Part shown: positions 24,884 to 33,470 of the stretch, one piece after another
Layout of the letters: the number at the start of each line of letters is the position of its first letter
Position numbering within the stretch: position 1 is the first letter of the stretch
Assembly (NCBI RefSeq): GCF_009497655.1
Contig: NZ_CP023317.1
Location: forward strand, 1,641,501 to 1,705,500
Length of the DNA stretch: 64,000 nucleotides
Reading direction: 5' to 3'
Source of the DNA: Priestia megaterium
Lineage (GTDB): Bacteria > Bacillota > Bacilli > Bacillales > Bacillaceae_H
Program-made: the position numbers and the translations under genes
Notes under the pieces: generated by a model
Database searches by the model: none
The model's input: the letters and a program-made list of their open reading frames with translations, nothing else
What the model was told of the DNA's origin: nothing

Positions 24884-26077
24884 CTAATTTACCTCATAAG
24901 GATTTGTACGCATTCCGGTATTTACGATACTGACGTTCACATTCATCGATACCTTCGCACTTGAAAATAGATTCTTCCAATTCTGTTTATGCTGACGCCA
25001 ATAACTAGGGTTGGTTCGAGATAAGCTATCACCAAAGCCAAATATATCTGCCTTTTCTTTTTGTGCGATGGTAATAGTCTTTGTAATTTCCTTTTGCAGT
25101 TCATTTTGGACTTCTTTTTCCAACTCTTTTAAGACCTTAGGGTTGCTTAAATCTTTCTGGCATGATGTTTCCGTAATTTCTCCCATCACATTCAAATCTG
25201 TATGAATAAAAGGTTGTCCATGGCGGATTTTTGTCTTTATTTGACTTTTTATTCCGGTCGTCGTAACTGTGATATTCTCATTTATATTACAAGGGAAAAC
25301 AAGGGCCGTGCTCTTCACTTTAGACGTAGCAAGTTGAACAGATCGAGCTTCATCCCCATCCAGCCATTGAACTAATTTCCCTTTTCTAAACATAGCTAAT
25401 CCTTTTACCTGCATAGCGCTTGGGCTGGTATTCTCTAAATTGCCTGCTTCTTCTGACTTCTGAGAGGGTTTGTTAATGGTGATTCCAGGAAGAGATAGGT
25501 CTTTTCCCTCACTCAAAAGCATAGAAATAACTTCATATGCTTGTACATTACTAACTATTCCGTACATTTTTTGATTGTTCTGGGTTGTACTTAGGATACT
25601 TTTGACTGGAGTAACCTCGAAAGGTTCAATCACACCAAGCAATTTCTCAGCAGTTCCATCACGTGCAATAAAAACTGGAATACTTGTACGAGCTTGCTTG
25701 CCTCGATCCAAGGCATCAAATAATGAGCTAAGGTCATTTCTTGCTAACTTTTCACCTACAACGATAAGCGAAAGATGAGAAGTAATATGTTCTCTTGGGA
25801 TGACGACAGAGGCTTTTTTTAATGCTTCCACTAACGTTTTGGCCGTTACTGTATAGTTAATGACAGGAAGACCTTGTCCTCCCGACGAACTGCCTTGTGA
25901 CAAACCACTTGGGTTAATGACCTGATAGGTTACTTTATAAGGTTGTTCCAAATTTTCATTCTTATCAATTCCCAATCCTATAATAACTCCTATTTGGTTT
26001 AATTCTCGGTAATTCGAACATCCTGAAACGCATAAACAAATGGCAGCGATCCATAAAAGCGAAAGATAAGTTTTCAT
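24884..26077 (-). CDS. Spore germinant receptor C subunit, GerAC-type lipoprotein
   Basis: 397 residues. The lipoprotein signal peptide has its lipobox at VSGC (Cys20). The mature part has the Ger(x)C landmarks: YRELNQIGVIIGLGIDK near the start, REHITSHLSLIVVGE in domain 1, and a C-terminal domain ending with conserved asparagine/threonine patches. GerAC is lipidated by Lgt and sits on the outer face of the inner spore membrane. Middle gene of the operon, 19 bp before gerB and 30 bp after gerA. Confidence 0.93.
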   Translation of the reverse strand: MKTYLSLLWIAAICLCVSGCSNYRELNQIGVIIGLGIDKNENLEQPYKVTYQVINPSGLSQGSSSGGQGLPVINYTVTAKTLVEALKKASVVIPREHITSHLSLIVVGEKLARNDLSSLFDALDRGKQARTSIPVFIARDGTAEKLLGVIEPFEVTPVKSILSTTQNNQKMYGIVSNVQAYEVISMLLSEGKDLSLPGITINKPSQKSEEAGNLENTSPSAMQVKGLAMFRKGKLVQWLDGDEARSVQLATSKVKSTALVFPCNINENITVTTTGIKSQIKTKIRHGQPFIHTDLNVMGEITETSCQKDLSNPKVLKELEKEVQNELQKEITKTITIAQKEKADIFGFGDSLSRTNPSYWRQHKQNWKNLFSSAKVSMNVNVSIVNTGMRTNPYEVN

Positions 26078-26107
26078 TTTCTATCCTCATTCATCTTTAT
26101 ATGACGT

Positions 26108-27610
26108 CTATTTATTTTGATGTTTTTTCAACAGAGATGGTAAAGAGAATCGAACTAAAGTATCCTTTTGCTTTTTAAAATCAAAGGGAGCAAAAGGTGA
26201 AAAGTAGGGGATACCGAAAGATCTTAGACTACTTATATGAAGCCATATACATAAGGTCATAAGCAAAATTCCATATAAGCCAATAAATGCTGAAATTAGA
26301 ATCAAGATAAACCGAAAACCACGGGCCGCATTGACAATGCTAGTAGATGGCAGTGTAAAATTGCTGATGGCAGAAATAGCAACAATGATCACAACAGCCG
26401 CCGATACAAAACCTGCTTCTACAGCTGCTTGTCCTAAAATCAGCGCTCCTACGATTGAGACTGCTGGTCCGATTGCTCTAGGCATTCGGATTCCTGCTTC
26501 TCGCAACATCTCAAAAGCTAATTCCATCACTACCATTTCTACAATTGCTGGAAAAGGAACTCTTTCTCTTTGCGCCATTAAACTGACCATTAATGTGTTT
26601 GGAATAAGTCCCTGATGATGCGTAATCAATGCTAAATAGATAGCAGACGCATACATAGACAGAAAAAAAGAACCAAATCTTAGTATCCTTAAAAAGGAAG
26701 CAATATAATAATTTTGATAATAATCTTCGGGAGACTGAAAAAATTGAGAAAAAATAGCAGGTGCGATTAATACAAAAGGTGTTCCTTGTACAATAATAGC
26801 AATTCGACCTTCTAATAAATTTCCTACAACGGCATCAGGTCGTTCCGTATTTAATAGAAGTGGAAAAATAGTCGTCCTATCATCCCGGATAAATTCCTCA
26901 ATATAGTTCGACTCGAGGACCCCATCTACCTTAATCTCTTTTAAACGTTCTTTGACTTCCTCTACAATACGTTCATCTGCATTCCCTTGAATATACATGA
27001 TCCCTATATCTGTTTGGGTTACGCTTCCAATTTTCATGCTGTCTAAGCGTAAATTAGAATCCTGAATTCTAGCTCGTATTAAAGAAGTATTCGTCCTTAA
27101 ATTCTCTGTGAAACTATCTTTAGGTCCTCTAACAACCGTTTGACTGGTTGGTTCTGTTACTGCGCGGGACTGAAGTTTTTTTGTATTGCCAATGAAAATT
27201 CTAGAACTTCCATTCAGTAGTATGACTGTATCACCAGTTAAAACGGCTGACATAAATTCATGCCAATTCTCTTTTATAGTCAATTGAGATACAGTTAACA
27301 TCTGGGGTATTTGTGCTTCTATCTCTTTGGCGGTTACTACTTGATTACTTTCCTTAAGCCACTGAATAAGAGGAGTCATGATATTCTCATTTATAATGTT
27401 TTCATCTGCTAATCCGTCAAGGTGAATAACGGCTGCTTTTAACGTGTTTTGATACGGAGACTCAACCATTCGAACCAATACATCGGAGCTATTTCCTAAT
27501 TCGTTCAATAGTCTCTCTATATTTTTATTTACATCATCATATAAGGGAGTTGCTGAACAATCTGTTGTCTTTTCTTTATTAGAGCTTTTCAGAAGATATC
27601 TTTGTCGCAC
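26108..27610 (-). CDS. Spore germinant receptor A subunit (GerAA type)
   Basis: 500 residues. A large N-terminal soluble domain (about 1-240) with the GerA signature LVRMVESPYQNTLKAAVIHL and ALLNGSSR-like turn (VILLNGSSRIFIGNTK) is followed by five to six membrane helices and FRFILILISAFIGLYG. RPDAVVGNLLEGRIAIIVQG is a diagnostic GerA stretch; A subunits are now thought to form the ion channel of the receptor. The start is GTG 27610 after AAAGGTGG. First gene of the A-C-B operon, expected to be forespore-expressed under SigG, though I could not fix the promoter. Confidence 0.93.
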   Translation of the reverse strand: MRQRYLLKSSNKEKTTDCSATPLYDDVNKNIERLLNELGNSSDVLVRMVESPYQNTLKAAVIHLDGLADENIINENIMTPLIQWLKESNQVVTAKEIEAQIPQMLTVSQLTIKENWHEFMSAVLTGDTVILLNGSSRIFIGNTKKLQSRAVTEPTSQTVVRGPKDSFTENLRTNTSLIRARIQDSNLRLDSMKIGSVTQTDIGIMYIQGNADERIVEEVKERLKEIKVDGVLESNYIEEFIRDDRTTIFPLLLNTERPDAVVGNLLEGRIAIIVQGTPFVLIAPAIFSQFFQSPEDYYQNYYIASFLRILRFGSFFLSMYASAIYLALITHHQGLIPNTLMVSLMAQRERVPFPAIVEMVVMELAFEMLREAGIRMPRAIGPAVSIVGALILGQAAVEAGFVSAAVVIIVAISAISNFTLPSTSIVNAARGFRFILILISAFIGLYGILLMTLCIWLHISSLRSFGIPYFSPFAPFDFKKQKDTLVRFSLPSLLKKHQNK

Positions 27611-27715
27611 GTTTTACCACCTTTTATATGAGTGAATATTTGTTATACAACGAGTAACGTTATCATTCCTATAAAATGTAAAAAATATGCACGTGAGGAA
27701 AATACATAAAATAAA

Positions 27716-27871
27716 GTGATAGTAAATGTATCTAATTTTGTTTTCTTTTTTGTCGTATTAGTTGAATGTCAAAATAAAGCCGAGGATTCTTTAGAGTTTT
27801 TAGAAGAAGATCAAAGCGGGTTAGCTAGTATTACCTTATATCCAGTGACAGATCAGAAGATATTGTTTTAA
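27716..27871 (+). pseudogene. Decayed paralogue of the 31-kb lipoprotein gene
   Basis: Codons 27716-27871 read FFVVLVECQNKAEDSLEF, then ASITLYPVTDQK and a stop. The intact gene at 31081-31479 has FFVSLVGCQSKVEDPLEF and ATITLYPVENSK at the same spacing. The copy has no start site, has lost the lipobox (LVEC instead of LVGC) and is cut off after 51 codons, against 132 in the intact gene. It is a truncated, decayed duplicate. The rest of the 27611-28112 gap contains nothing else but a terminator. Confidence 0.8.
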
Positions 27872-28013
27872 GAATTAAGTAATTGGAGAGAAAAGCACAT
27901 CGTATTTCTCTGTATATCTGATGTTTTTATTGCCGATATCGTACATTATGATAACTAAAAATGAAGGGAATATTCAAATTGGCTGATTCCAAAATTCCCA
28001 ATGCAAAAGAATA

Positions 28014-28056
28014 AAAAGCCCTCTCTTAAATATAAGTGCTTAGAGATTGGGCTTTT
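28014..28056. terminator. Terminator hairpin
   Basis: AAAAGCCC TCTCTTA (28014-28028) pairs with TTAGAGA TT GGGCTTTT (28040-28056). A- and T-rich ends permit use in either direction; probably ends the convergent AraC-type gene. Confidence 0.7.
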
Positions 28057-28112
28057 GTATAGGAATATGTTCAGCATTATAAGTGAATTTCTACTTGGAA
28101 TGCTTTTCTCTT

Positions 28113-29006
28113 TTACGCCTTAACAGCCTGTTTTTTTACCGGAATGTAGATGTCAATCTCTTTATTTTCTGAGCCATAACATCTTTTGTCGTACAGTTCA
28201 AATTCCATTGATCCGTAGTGTTCATAACCCGATTCAGGGAACCATTCTGTAAAAACATAATTCCACGTGGACTGAATGGAAGAAGTAAAAGATTCTTCAT
28301 TTGATTTTGGTGTAGTAAATACGGCATATTCTAGTTCAGGGAAGCTTTTGTAAACTGTTCCTTCAGGTGCTGGAGTGTCTTTCTCAACTTCCATACCAAT
28401 TACATAAACAAACTCACCCGTTTCAGGATTAAAGTCAGTGCAAATACCAAGCTCCACGTTTTTGTTTATGGGATGGGGTATTCTAGAGCCTAATCCATTT
28501 TGCATGTACTGTTGCCAAAATTCAGGAATGTCTTTATTATTCTGGCCACCCTCGTTCTTTGTTTTTAGCTCATATCCAATGACATAAAAAGCAGGTTTAG
28601 TGACTAGTTTTGGTTCCATCTTATTTCCTCCTGACAAAATTGCAGTATTTAGGTAGGCTTTTCCTCGCAGCGGTCCAGATATTCTTCTTGCGTTACGGTA
28701 TTGTTTCGGTGAAACATCATAAAATTTTTTGAACGCTCTGTTAAAAGACTCTTGATAGTGGAAACCAACATCAAGTGCGATATCAATGACTTTTTCATCT
28801 GTGAAAAATAAGCGTTCTGCTGCGCGCGTAAGTCTTCGTTTCCTCACATAATCCATCACTGATTCTCCAACCATGGCTTGGAAGACACGGTGATAATGAA
28901 AAGGAGAAAAACAGGCAATTTCTGCTAACTTTTCTAAAGTGATTTGTGTCTCCAAATTCTCCTCAATGTAATCCAGCGTTCTCTGTATACAAGTTACATA
29001 ATTCAT
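28113..29006 (-). CDS. AraC-family regulator with GyrI-like effector domain
   Basis: 297 residues. Two AraC helix-turn-helix motifs lie in residues 5-105 (ITLEKLAEIACFSPFHYHRV and the second ending FKKFYDVSPKQYR). A GyrI/SOUL-like effector-binding domain follows (about 130-295, with ELKTKNEGGQNNKDIPEFW and YEHYGSMEFELYDKR). This is the layout of Rob/BltR-like regulators that sense lipophilic or cationic compounds; the ligand is unknown. AGGTGA precedes ATG 29006. Monocistronic. Confidence 0.9.
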   Translation of the reverse strand: MNYVTCIQRTLDYIEENLETQITLEKLAEIACFSPFHYHRVFQAMVGESVMDYVRKRRLTRAAERLFFTDEKVIDIALDVGFHYQESFNRAFKKFYDVSPKQYRNARRISGPLRGKAYLNTAILSGGNKMEPKLVTKPAFYVIGYELKTKNEGGQNNKDIPEFWQQYMQNGLGSRIPHPINKNVELGICTDFNPETGEFVYVIGMEVEKDTPAPEGTVYKSFPELEYAVFTTPKSNEESFTSSIQSTWNYVFTEWFPESGYEHYGSMEFELYDKRCYGSENKEIDIYIPVKKQAVKA

Positions 29007-29198
29007 TTACATTCACCTACCTTACGTTCACTATAACAGCAAACAAATCTTTGTTCTTAACATTTTTTGCTATATTTAATTAGGTGGGGGGACTTTTCCA
29101 ATATACGCCTCTAGATGTATAGTCCTAAGAGGATTTTAATGTTAAAATTTTCTGTGTAAATTAATGGAAAAAATACATTGTTAAAGGGAGCGTTTGAA

Positions 29199-29786
29199 TT
29201 GAAAAAACTTTGTTTTAGCTTAATAATTATTTTTTTATTAGGCGCTTGTTCTTATCAGGAAAGTACAAAAGAAGCTAGTGGAAAAATTGTATTACCAACT
29301 TCCATATTTAGTTCATCGAAAAATAATGCCTTAATTGATGAAAAAGAAATGAAAGAAAGTATAAAGACATACTTAGATACTAACGAGGATCTATCCAATA
29401 CCGGTGATCAATTTGAAGAAATGATGGAGTCCGATCAAAAATTAAATAAAGCTCAAACGAAAAAATTTGAACAGTTAAAAGACCTGGTGAAAGCAAATGA
29501 TCATAACTTTTCCACCTATATTTCGCAAAATACTTTACCAGAAGGATATAAAAAAGATTCAGAGAGAATTAGCCGCTATATTATGGGTTCCAATCAAATT
29601 TTGGATGAACTGGATCAAGCAATCGATGACATGGTTGAGCATATGAGTGAAGGAGATTTTTCTGAAACAGAAATTGAGTCACTTATGAATAAAAATAAAA
29701 GTGTAAATGGAAGAGAGCAGATAAAGATAGAGAGTTTCCTAGATGACAAAAATATTGATACAAAAGCTTTTGGACGAAAGAGTTAA
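29199..29786 (+). CDS. Lipoprotein (NDxxF-type), acidic helical
   Basis: 195 residues. TTG start 29199, 8 nt after AAAGGGAG (29183-29190). The signal peptide ends at LGAC with Cys17. The mature protein is strongly charged and helical: KEMKESIKTYLDTNEDL, then SDQKLNKAQTKKFEQLKDLV, then DELDQAIDDMVEHM. It resembles the NDxxF-motif lipoproteins of Bacillus, for which no activity is known; that assignment is tentative. The next gene (ATT 29827) lies 40 bp downstream and may be co-transcribed. Confidence 0.7.
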   Translation: MKKLCFSLIIIFLLGACSYQESTKEASGKIVLPTSIFSSSKNNALIDEKEMKESIKTYLDTNEDLSNTGDQFEEMMESDQKLNKAQTKKFEQLKDLVKANDHNFSTYISQNTLPEGYKKDSERISRYIMGSNQILDELDQAIDDMVEHMSEGDFSETEIESLMNKNKSVNGREQIKIESFLDDKNIDTKAFGRKS

Positions 29787-29826
29787 AACATTTTAATAGA
29801 TTTTCTTTGGTTAGGGGGAGTTTACT

Positions 29827-30438
29827 ATTGGAATAGTTAAGTCTACAAACAAACTTGCATTTTCTATTATCTATTTAGTCTTCGGTACAGCTTTGGGGAT
29901 AGCAGCCAAATATTTAGATACTGTTGCAGGTGTTGATGGAAGTTGGCGGATGAACATCCTGCCATATTTTGGAGGTTTGTGTTCGAGGACAGGGATTTGG
30001 ATACTGATTGCTACCCTTATAGCTGCGTATAGTAAAACCAAAATTAGTGCGGCTCTTAATACATTCATGTTCTTTATAGGAATGCTAACAGGCTATTATA
30101 TATATTCCGCTTTTTTATTTGGATTTTTTCCAACTAGTTATTTTTTACTGTGGGGAAGTATCGCAATAGCGTCTCCGTTTCTAGCAGCTATTGTATGGAT
30201 GGCTAAAAATAATTTACGTCTAGCTTGGATATTACCAGCTTTGCCTATGGGGTTATTGTTAAGTCTTTCTTTAGCGGTTGGAATATTTTATATACATGTA
30301 AACTATATTGAAGAATTCATTATGTATGCTGTTTTATGCGTAGTCTTTTACAAAACTCCAAAGCAGCTAGCGGCAACAATTGCTGTTTCGTTTATTATTT
30401 CGTTTATTATCAAACAAGTAAGTCCCTTTCACTTTTGA
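29827..30438 (+). CDS. Multi-helix membrane protein, apparent ATT start
   Basis: About 203 residues with six hydrophobic segments. AGGGGGAG (29813-29820) is followed by exactly 6 nt and then ATT 29827, whose frame continues GIVKSTNKLAFSIIYLVFG as a complete first helix. The only conventional start, TTG 29893, lies inside that helix and has no ribosome site. Later segments include a Pro-Gly kink (ILPALPMGLLLSLSLAVG). Family not recognised with certainty; DUF6518-like small permeases have a comparable layout. It lies 40 bp after the lipoprotein gene. A sequencing artefact is possible but unlikely, because the same pattern recurs elsewhere. Confidence 0.7.
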   Translation: MGIVKSTNKLAFSIIYLVFGTALGIAAKYLDTVAGVDGSWRMNILPYFGGLCSRTGIWILIATLIAAYSKTKISAALNTFMFFIGMLTGYYIYSAFLFGFFPTSYFLLWGSIAIASPFLAAIVWMAKNNLRLAWILPALPMGLLLSLSLAVGIFYIHVNYIEEFIMYAVLCVVFYKTPKQLAATIAVSFIISFIIKQVSPFHF

Positions 30439-30602
30439 TTTAGATTAAGATTTTTGTTTTTTAATGAACGTTTACTATGGGAAAAGAAGATTTTGGTAAC
30501 TAACTATACATACAATTTAAAGTGTTTTTTACATATATATTCTTTAAAATACAGTAATTGGGAAACTTTTAGAGGAGTAATTCGTATAAAAGGTAGGAGG
30601 TG

Positions 30603-30785
30603 ATGGATATTAACACTGAAAAACGTCTGGATGAAATTGAAAGAAAATTAGATGATTTACATAATAAGATAAGTAATCAAGAAAATAGAGCAAAGTATAA
30701 ACCTATCTTTACAGTTGTACTCATTTTATCTGCAATTCTCATATTTTTTGTGCTGATAGGTGTTGTAAGTTTTTTCACAGGTTAA
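30603..30785 (+). CDS. 60-residue protein: coiled coil plus one membrane helix
   Basis: A tail-anchored layout. A charged helix INTEKRLDEIERKLDDLHNK forms a likely coiled coil (residues 3-28), then one membrane helix runs to the C-terminus. Start choice is unusual. AGGAGGTG (30595-30602) overlaps GTG 30600 and leaves no spacer to ATG 30603. The codon at proper spacing (6 nt) is ATT 30609, giving a protein that begins with the coiled coil. I report ATG 30603 conservatively. A hairpin terminator follows. Confidence 0.7.
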   Translation: MDINTEKRLDEIERKLDDLHNKISNQENRAKYKPIFTVVLILSAILIFFVLIGVVSFFTG

Positions 30786-30796
30786 TTTTTTTACTA

Positions 30797-30822
30797 GTCT
30801 CTCAGAATTATTTCTGGGAGAC
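30797..30822 (+). terminator. Terminator-like hairpin
   Basis: GTCTCTCAGA (30797-30806) pairs with TCTGGGAGAC (30813-30822), followed by CTTTC; the T-tract is weak. Confidence 0.6.
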
Positions 30823-30895
30823 CTTTCATTGTTTAAACTAACGGCAATTTGCTTTATATAGAATATGCCTGAGGATAAAAGGGGATAAAATTATA

Positions 30896-30991
30896 ATGGA
30901 AAGTGAAAAGAAACGTTCCGCATTTAGCGCATCTTTCAAAATCTACGATCAGTTTTTAAAAAAGATCTTACATATGTTCTTTACTAGATAA
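30896..30991 (+). CDS. Possible 31-residue basic peptide
   Basis: ATG 30896 to TAA 30989-30991 encodes MESEKKRSAFSASF, then KIYDQFLKKILHMFF: an amphipathic, basic peptide. AAAGGGG lies about 11 nt upstream, a longer spacing than usual. It occupies an otherwise empty 295-bp gap. Listed as possible only; conservation in related genomes would decide. Confidence 0.3.
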   Translation: MESEKKRSAFSASFKIYDQFLKKILHMFFTR

Positions 30992-31080
30992 TATTCTATG
31001 CGGCGTTAACTAAAAATATATAGTTTAATACAATATAAGTTAGTAAAAATGACATTATACTGTTTACATGGAGGACGAGG

Positions 31081-31479
31081 ATGAGAAAGTTTTGTATTGC
31101 TTTATTTAGTCTTTTCTTTTTTGTTTCATTAGTTGGATGTCAAAGTAAAGTTGAGGATCCTTTAGAGTTTTCAGGTGAAACTCAAAGCTGGTCAGCTACT
31201 ATTACGTTATATCCCGTTGAAAATAGTAAAGAAACAGCTCAAATTAACTTAAATTATCTAGGTAGTAAGGTAGAAAACGTAGGGGATTTTGGAATTAATT
31301 TAGACACTTCAAATAATCAAAATGGAATTGCAGTGAGAGACGCAAGGTTAAATGAAGAAGGGAATTTTAAAGAGAAAGTAAAGGTTGACGCTAGTGAAGG
31401 TATAATGAAATCTAAACATTTGATTTTAACTGCTAAATGGAATGACAAATCAGAAGATGTTGTTTTAAAAGGTAAGTAA
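31081..31479 (+). CDS. Small secreted lipoprotein with beta-rich domain
   Basis: 132 residues. The signal peptide has its lipobox at LVGC (Cys20). The mature domain (about 110 residues) alternates strand-like segments: WSATITLYPVE, then AQINLNYLG, then KHLILTAKWNDKSEDVVL. An immunoglobulin-like or C2-like sandwich is likely, by inference. GGAGGACGAGG precedes ATG 31081. A degraded copy lies 3.3 kb upstream at 27716-27871. No family name recognised. Confidence 0.75.
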   Translation: MRKFCIALFSLFFFVSLVGCQSKVEDPLEFSGETQSWSATITLYPVENSKETAQINLNYLGSKVENVGDFGINLDTSNNQNGIAVRDARLNEEGNFKEKVKVDASEGIMKSKHLILTAKWNDKSEDVVLKGK

Positions 31480-31589
31480 TTCGAGAGAAAAAGTACCCCA
31501 TACTCATCTATATCAAGTATTCCCCCAGGTCATCAGAGTAGGGGCACTATACGAACATTTTTAAAAATCTAATAGAGGATTATTAATGC

Positions 31590-33110
31590 TCACTTTCGTC
31601 TATTTCGTCTTATTTTCACGTAAGTAGTTGGTGATGTACCAATGACGTTCCCGCATGAATCTAATGCTTTGACTTGAAAATAGGGACCACCTGCCTCAGC
31701 ATGAATATCTGTTTCAAATCCAGTACGAGGGGTACTAAATACCACTACTGACAATTTAAAAGGTGTTGGTCCCGCCAGTACCTGCCAAGCGACTGTTTCT
31801 GTTGAACCATTCCATGATGCGTAAACTGTAGCTTCACCGTCGGGCAATAAGTCTACAGTTATGCTAGGCGGATAAAGTGGGAGACCTACCCACTTATTTT
31901 TAAAGGCTCGATACGAAAGATTCTGATTTGGATACTGCATATCATATAACAAATTAAATGAAGGGTTTCTCCGTGTATTGCCAGCGTTCCTAAATTCCGA
32001 AAGGTACGGTTCTTGTCCCCACCCAATGAGTTGATTTCCATTGGAAAGCTTTTGCGCATTTCCTTGACTTGGAACATATAAAGCAGGGTCATGATAATAT
32101 GTTCGATCTACATTTGCAACCTTGTGTTTATAATCTAAGTGAAGAATTAAACCACGCGCTTGCCCTTGAGGTGGAGAATCAGGAGAAGCACAGCAGGCAT
32201 TGTCAAACAAGCTTATCCTGTTTTCGGACCTGTAGCGCGCATCATGCTGCCAAGAAAATTTAGCGTTCGGTCCAAGCCTAAAATCACTTTGCTTTCCACC
32301 AAGTTTCCAAATTACCTTTCCCGTTTCTTTGTCAATATTATAAATAGCCCACATACTACGCATGCTCACTAAAAGTGTATTGTTTGGACCTTCTTCGACT
32401 GAATTTACGTGGTAACAATCCCATATATTGTTAGAGCTTGTTGCGGATGAAGCAGGTACCATCGAATCAGCTGGATTAATATGTTTAAGTACATCCCAAA
32501 AGAAAAGAAGCTCTCCCGTCTCAATGTCTACTTCTTGAATAGAGTAATTACTAAAATACCCATGTAATGGCCCTCCATACTTAGATAAATCTGCGGGTAT
32601 TTGTTTTACGGCTGTAAACAAAGCCGTATTCCGTTTGGTAATTGTAAACTCGTGCAAATCAGAGGTAAACCCTTTTTTAGCAAATAACTTTTTAATGACC
32701 TCATAATGCTGATTGATAATTTGAAAATAAGCACCAGGCTCAGGTTCACCTACTGGAAGGTTAGGGTCTGAAGTTTGAGTTCCTGAAATTGTCCCTTGCC
32801 ACATCGTAAGAACAGGGTTCCCGCAGTATATTTGTACTCGAAAGTCTGTATTTTGGATATACCTACTAGCAAGCGGTCTAAACCACACTGGATTACCCGT
32901 CTGATCCATAATTAGTGCGCCGGTCTGTCCAATCATCGCTGCTCCATATACCGTATAGGGTGCAACAAATAATAGGCCGGGAGCTGTTCCAGGCTTATTA
33001 GTATTAATGGTAACCTTCATGGGATGTAAATTAGGAGCCGAAACAAAATTCCATACTTGCGGGTTTGGATGATCAGTGGATGATTGTGAATTAAACTTAT
33101 CCATTCTCAC
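31590..33110 (-). CDS. Arylsulfotransferase (ASST)-family beta-propeller protein
   Basis: About 506 residues. The repeated beta-propeller pattern of the ASST family (Arylsulfotran_2 type) is visible: GALIMDQTGNPVWFRP, the segment SDLHEFTITKRNTALF, IWDCYHVNSVEEGPNNTLLV, then VIWKLGG and FSWQHDARY. His residues in DLHEF, CYHVN and WQHDA match positions used for catalysis or binding in ASSTs. Bacterial ASSTs transfer sulfate between phenols. A C-terminal Ig-like tail (about 415-505) follows. I see no signal peptide, which is unusual because characterised ASSTs are exported. GAGGAG sits 6 nt before GTG 33110; ATG 33104 and ATG 33116 are alternatives. Monocistronic. Confidence 0.8.
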   Translation of the reverse strand: MRMDKFNSQSSTDHPNPQVWNFVSAPNLHPMKVTINTNKPGTAPGLLFVAPYTVYGAAMIGQTGALIMDQTGNPVWFRPLASRYIQNTDFRVQIYCGNPVLTMWQGTISGTQTSDPNLPVGEPEPGAYFQIINQHYEVIKKLFAKKGFTSDLHEFTITKRNTALFTAVKQIPADLSKYGGPLHGYFSNYSIQEVDIETGELLFFWDVLKHINPADSMVPASSATSSNNIWDCYHVNSVEEGPNNTLLVSMRSMWAIYNIDKETGKVIWKLGGKQSDFRLGPNAKFSWQHDARYRSENRISLFDNACCASPDSPPQGQARGLILHLDYKHKVANVDRTYYHDPALYVPSQGNAQKLSNGNQLIGWGQEPYLSEFRNAGNTRRNPSFNLLYDMQYPNQNLSYRAFKNKWVGLPLYPPSITVDLLPDGEATVYASWNGSTETVAWQVLAGPTPFKLSVVVFSTPRTGFETDIHAEAGGPYFQVKALDSCGNVIGTSPTTYVKIRRNRRK

Positions 33111-33257
33111 TCTCATCTCCTCTAACTTTTATTAGTAAACACTGTCTCTTGAGCTATTAATATGTCATTCGCTTCAAAATATGTACATACATTTTAGGTT
33201 TACTGGTGTCTTTTGTTTATTTGAAACGGTTATATGTAAGGTAGATAAAATAAATAT

Positions 33258-33295
33258 AAAAAACGAGCTCTTAGCAGATAAGAGCCCGTTTTTCT
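33258..33295. terminator. Terminator hairpin in the 33117-33470 gap
   Basis: AAAAACGAGCTCTTA pairs with AAGAGCCCGTTTTT with one mismatch. It lies between two minus-strand genes; no gene is visible that would need it, other than the antiporter read in the minus direction. Confidence 0.7.
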
Positions 33296-33470
33296 TGTTC
33301 ATATACGATTATATATTATCAATACAGCAATACTTTAATTGTGTTTAAAGTTGAAAACCATGCAAAAGAAAAGCAAATTTTTGTGTATATATTATTCGTC
33401 AAGATTTAAAAAGATGATTAAGCTTTGTCTTTATGTAAGCTGAAATTTTCATCTTTTTCTTGAAAAAATT

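Noticed and set aside
27611-27715. SigG promoter upstream of the gerA-type gene
   Set aside because: A CATATAA stretch exists on the minus strand, but no -35-like element stands at the right distance, so I did not list it.
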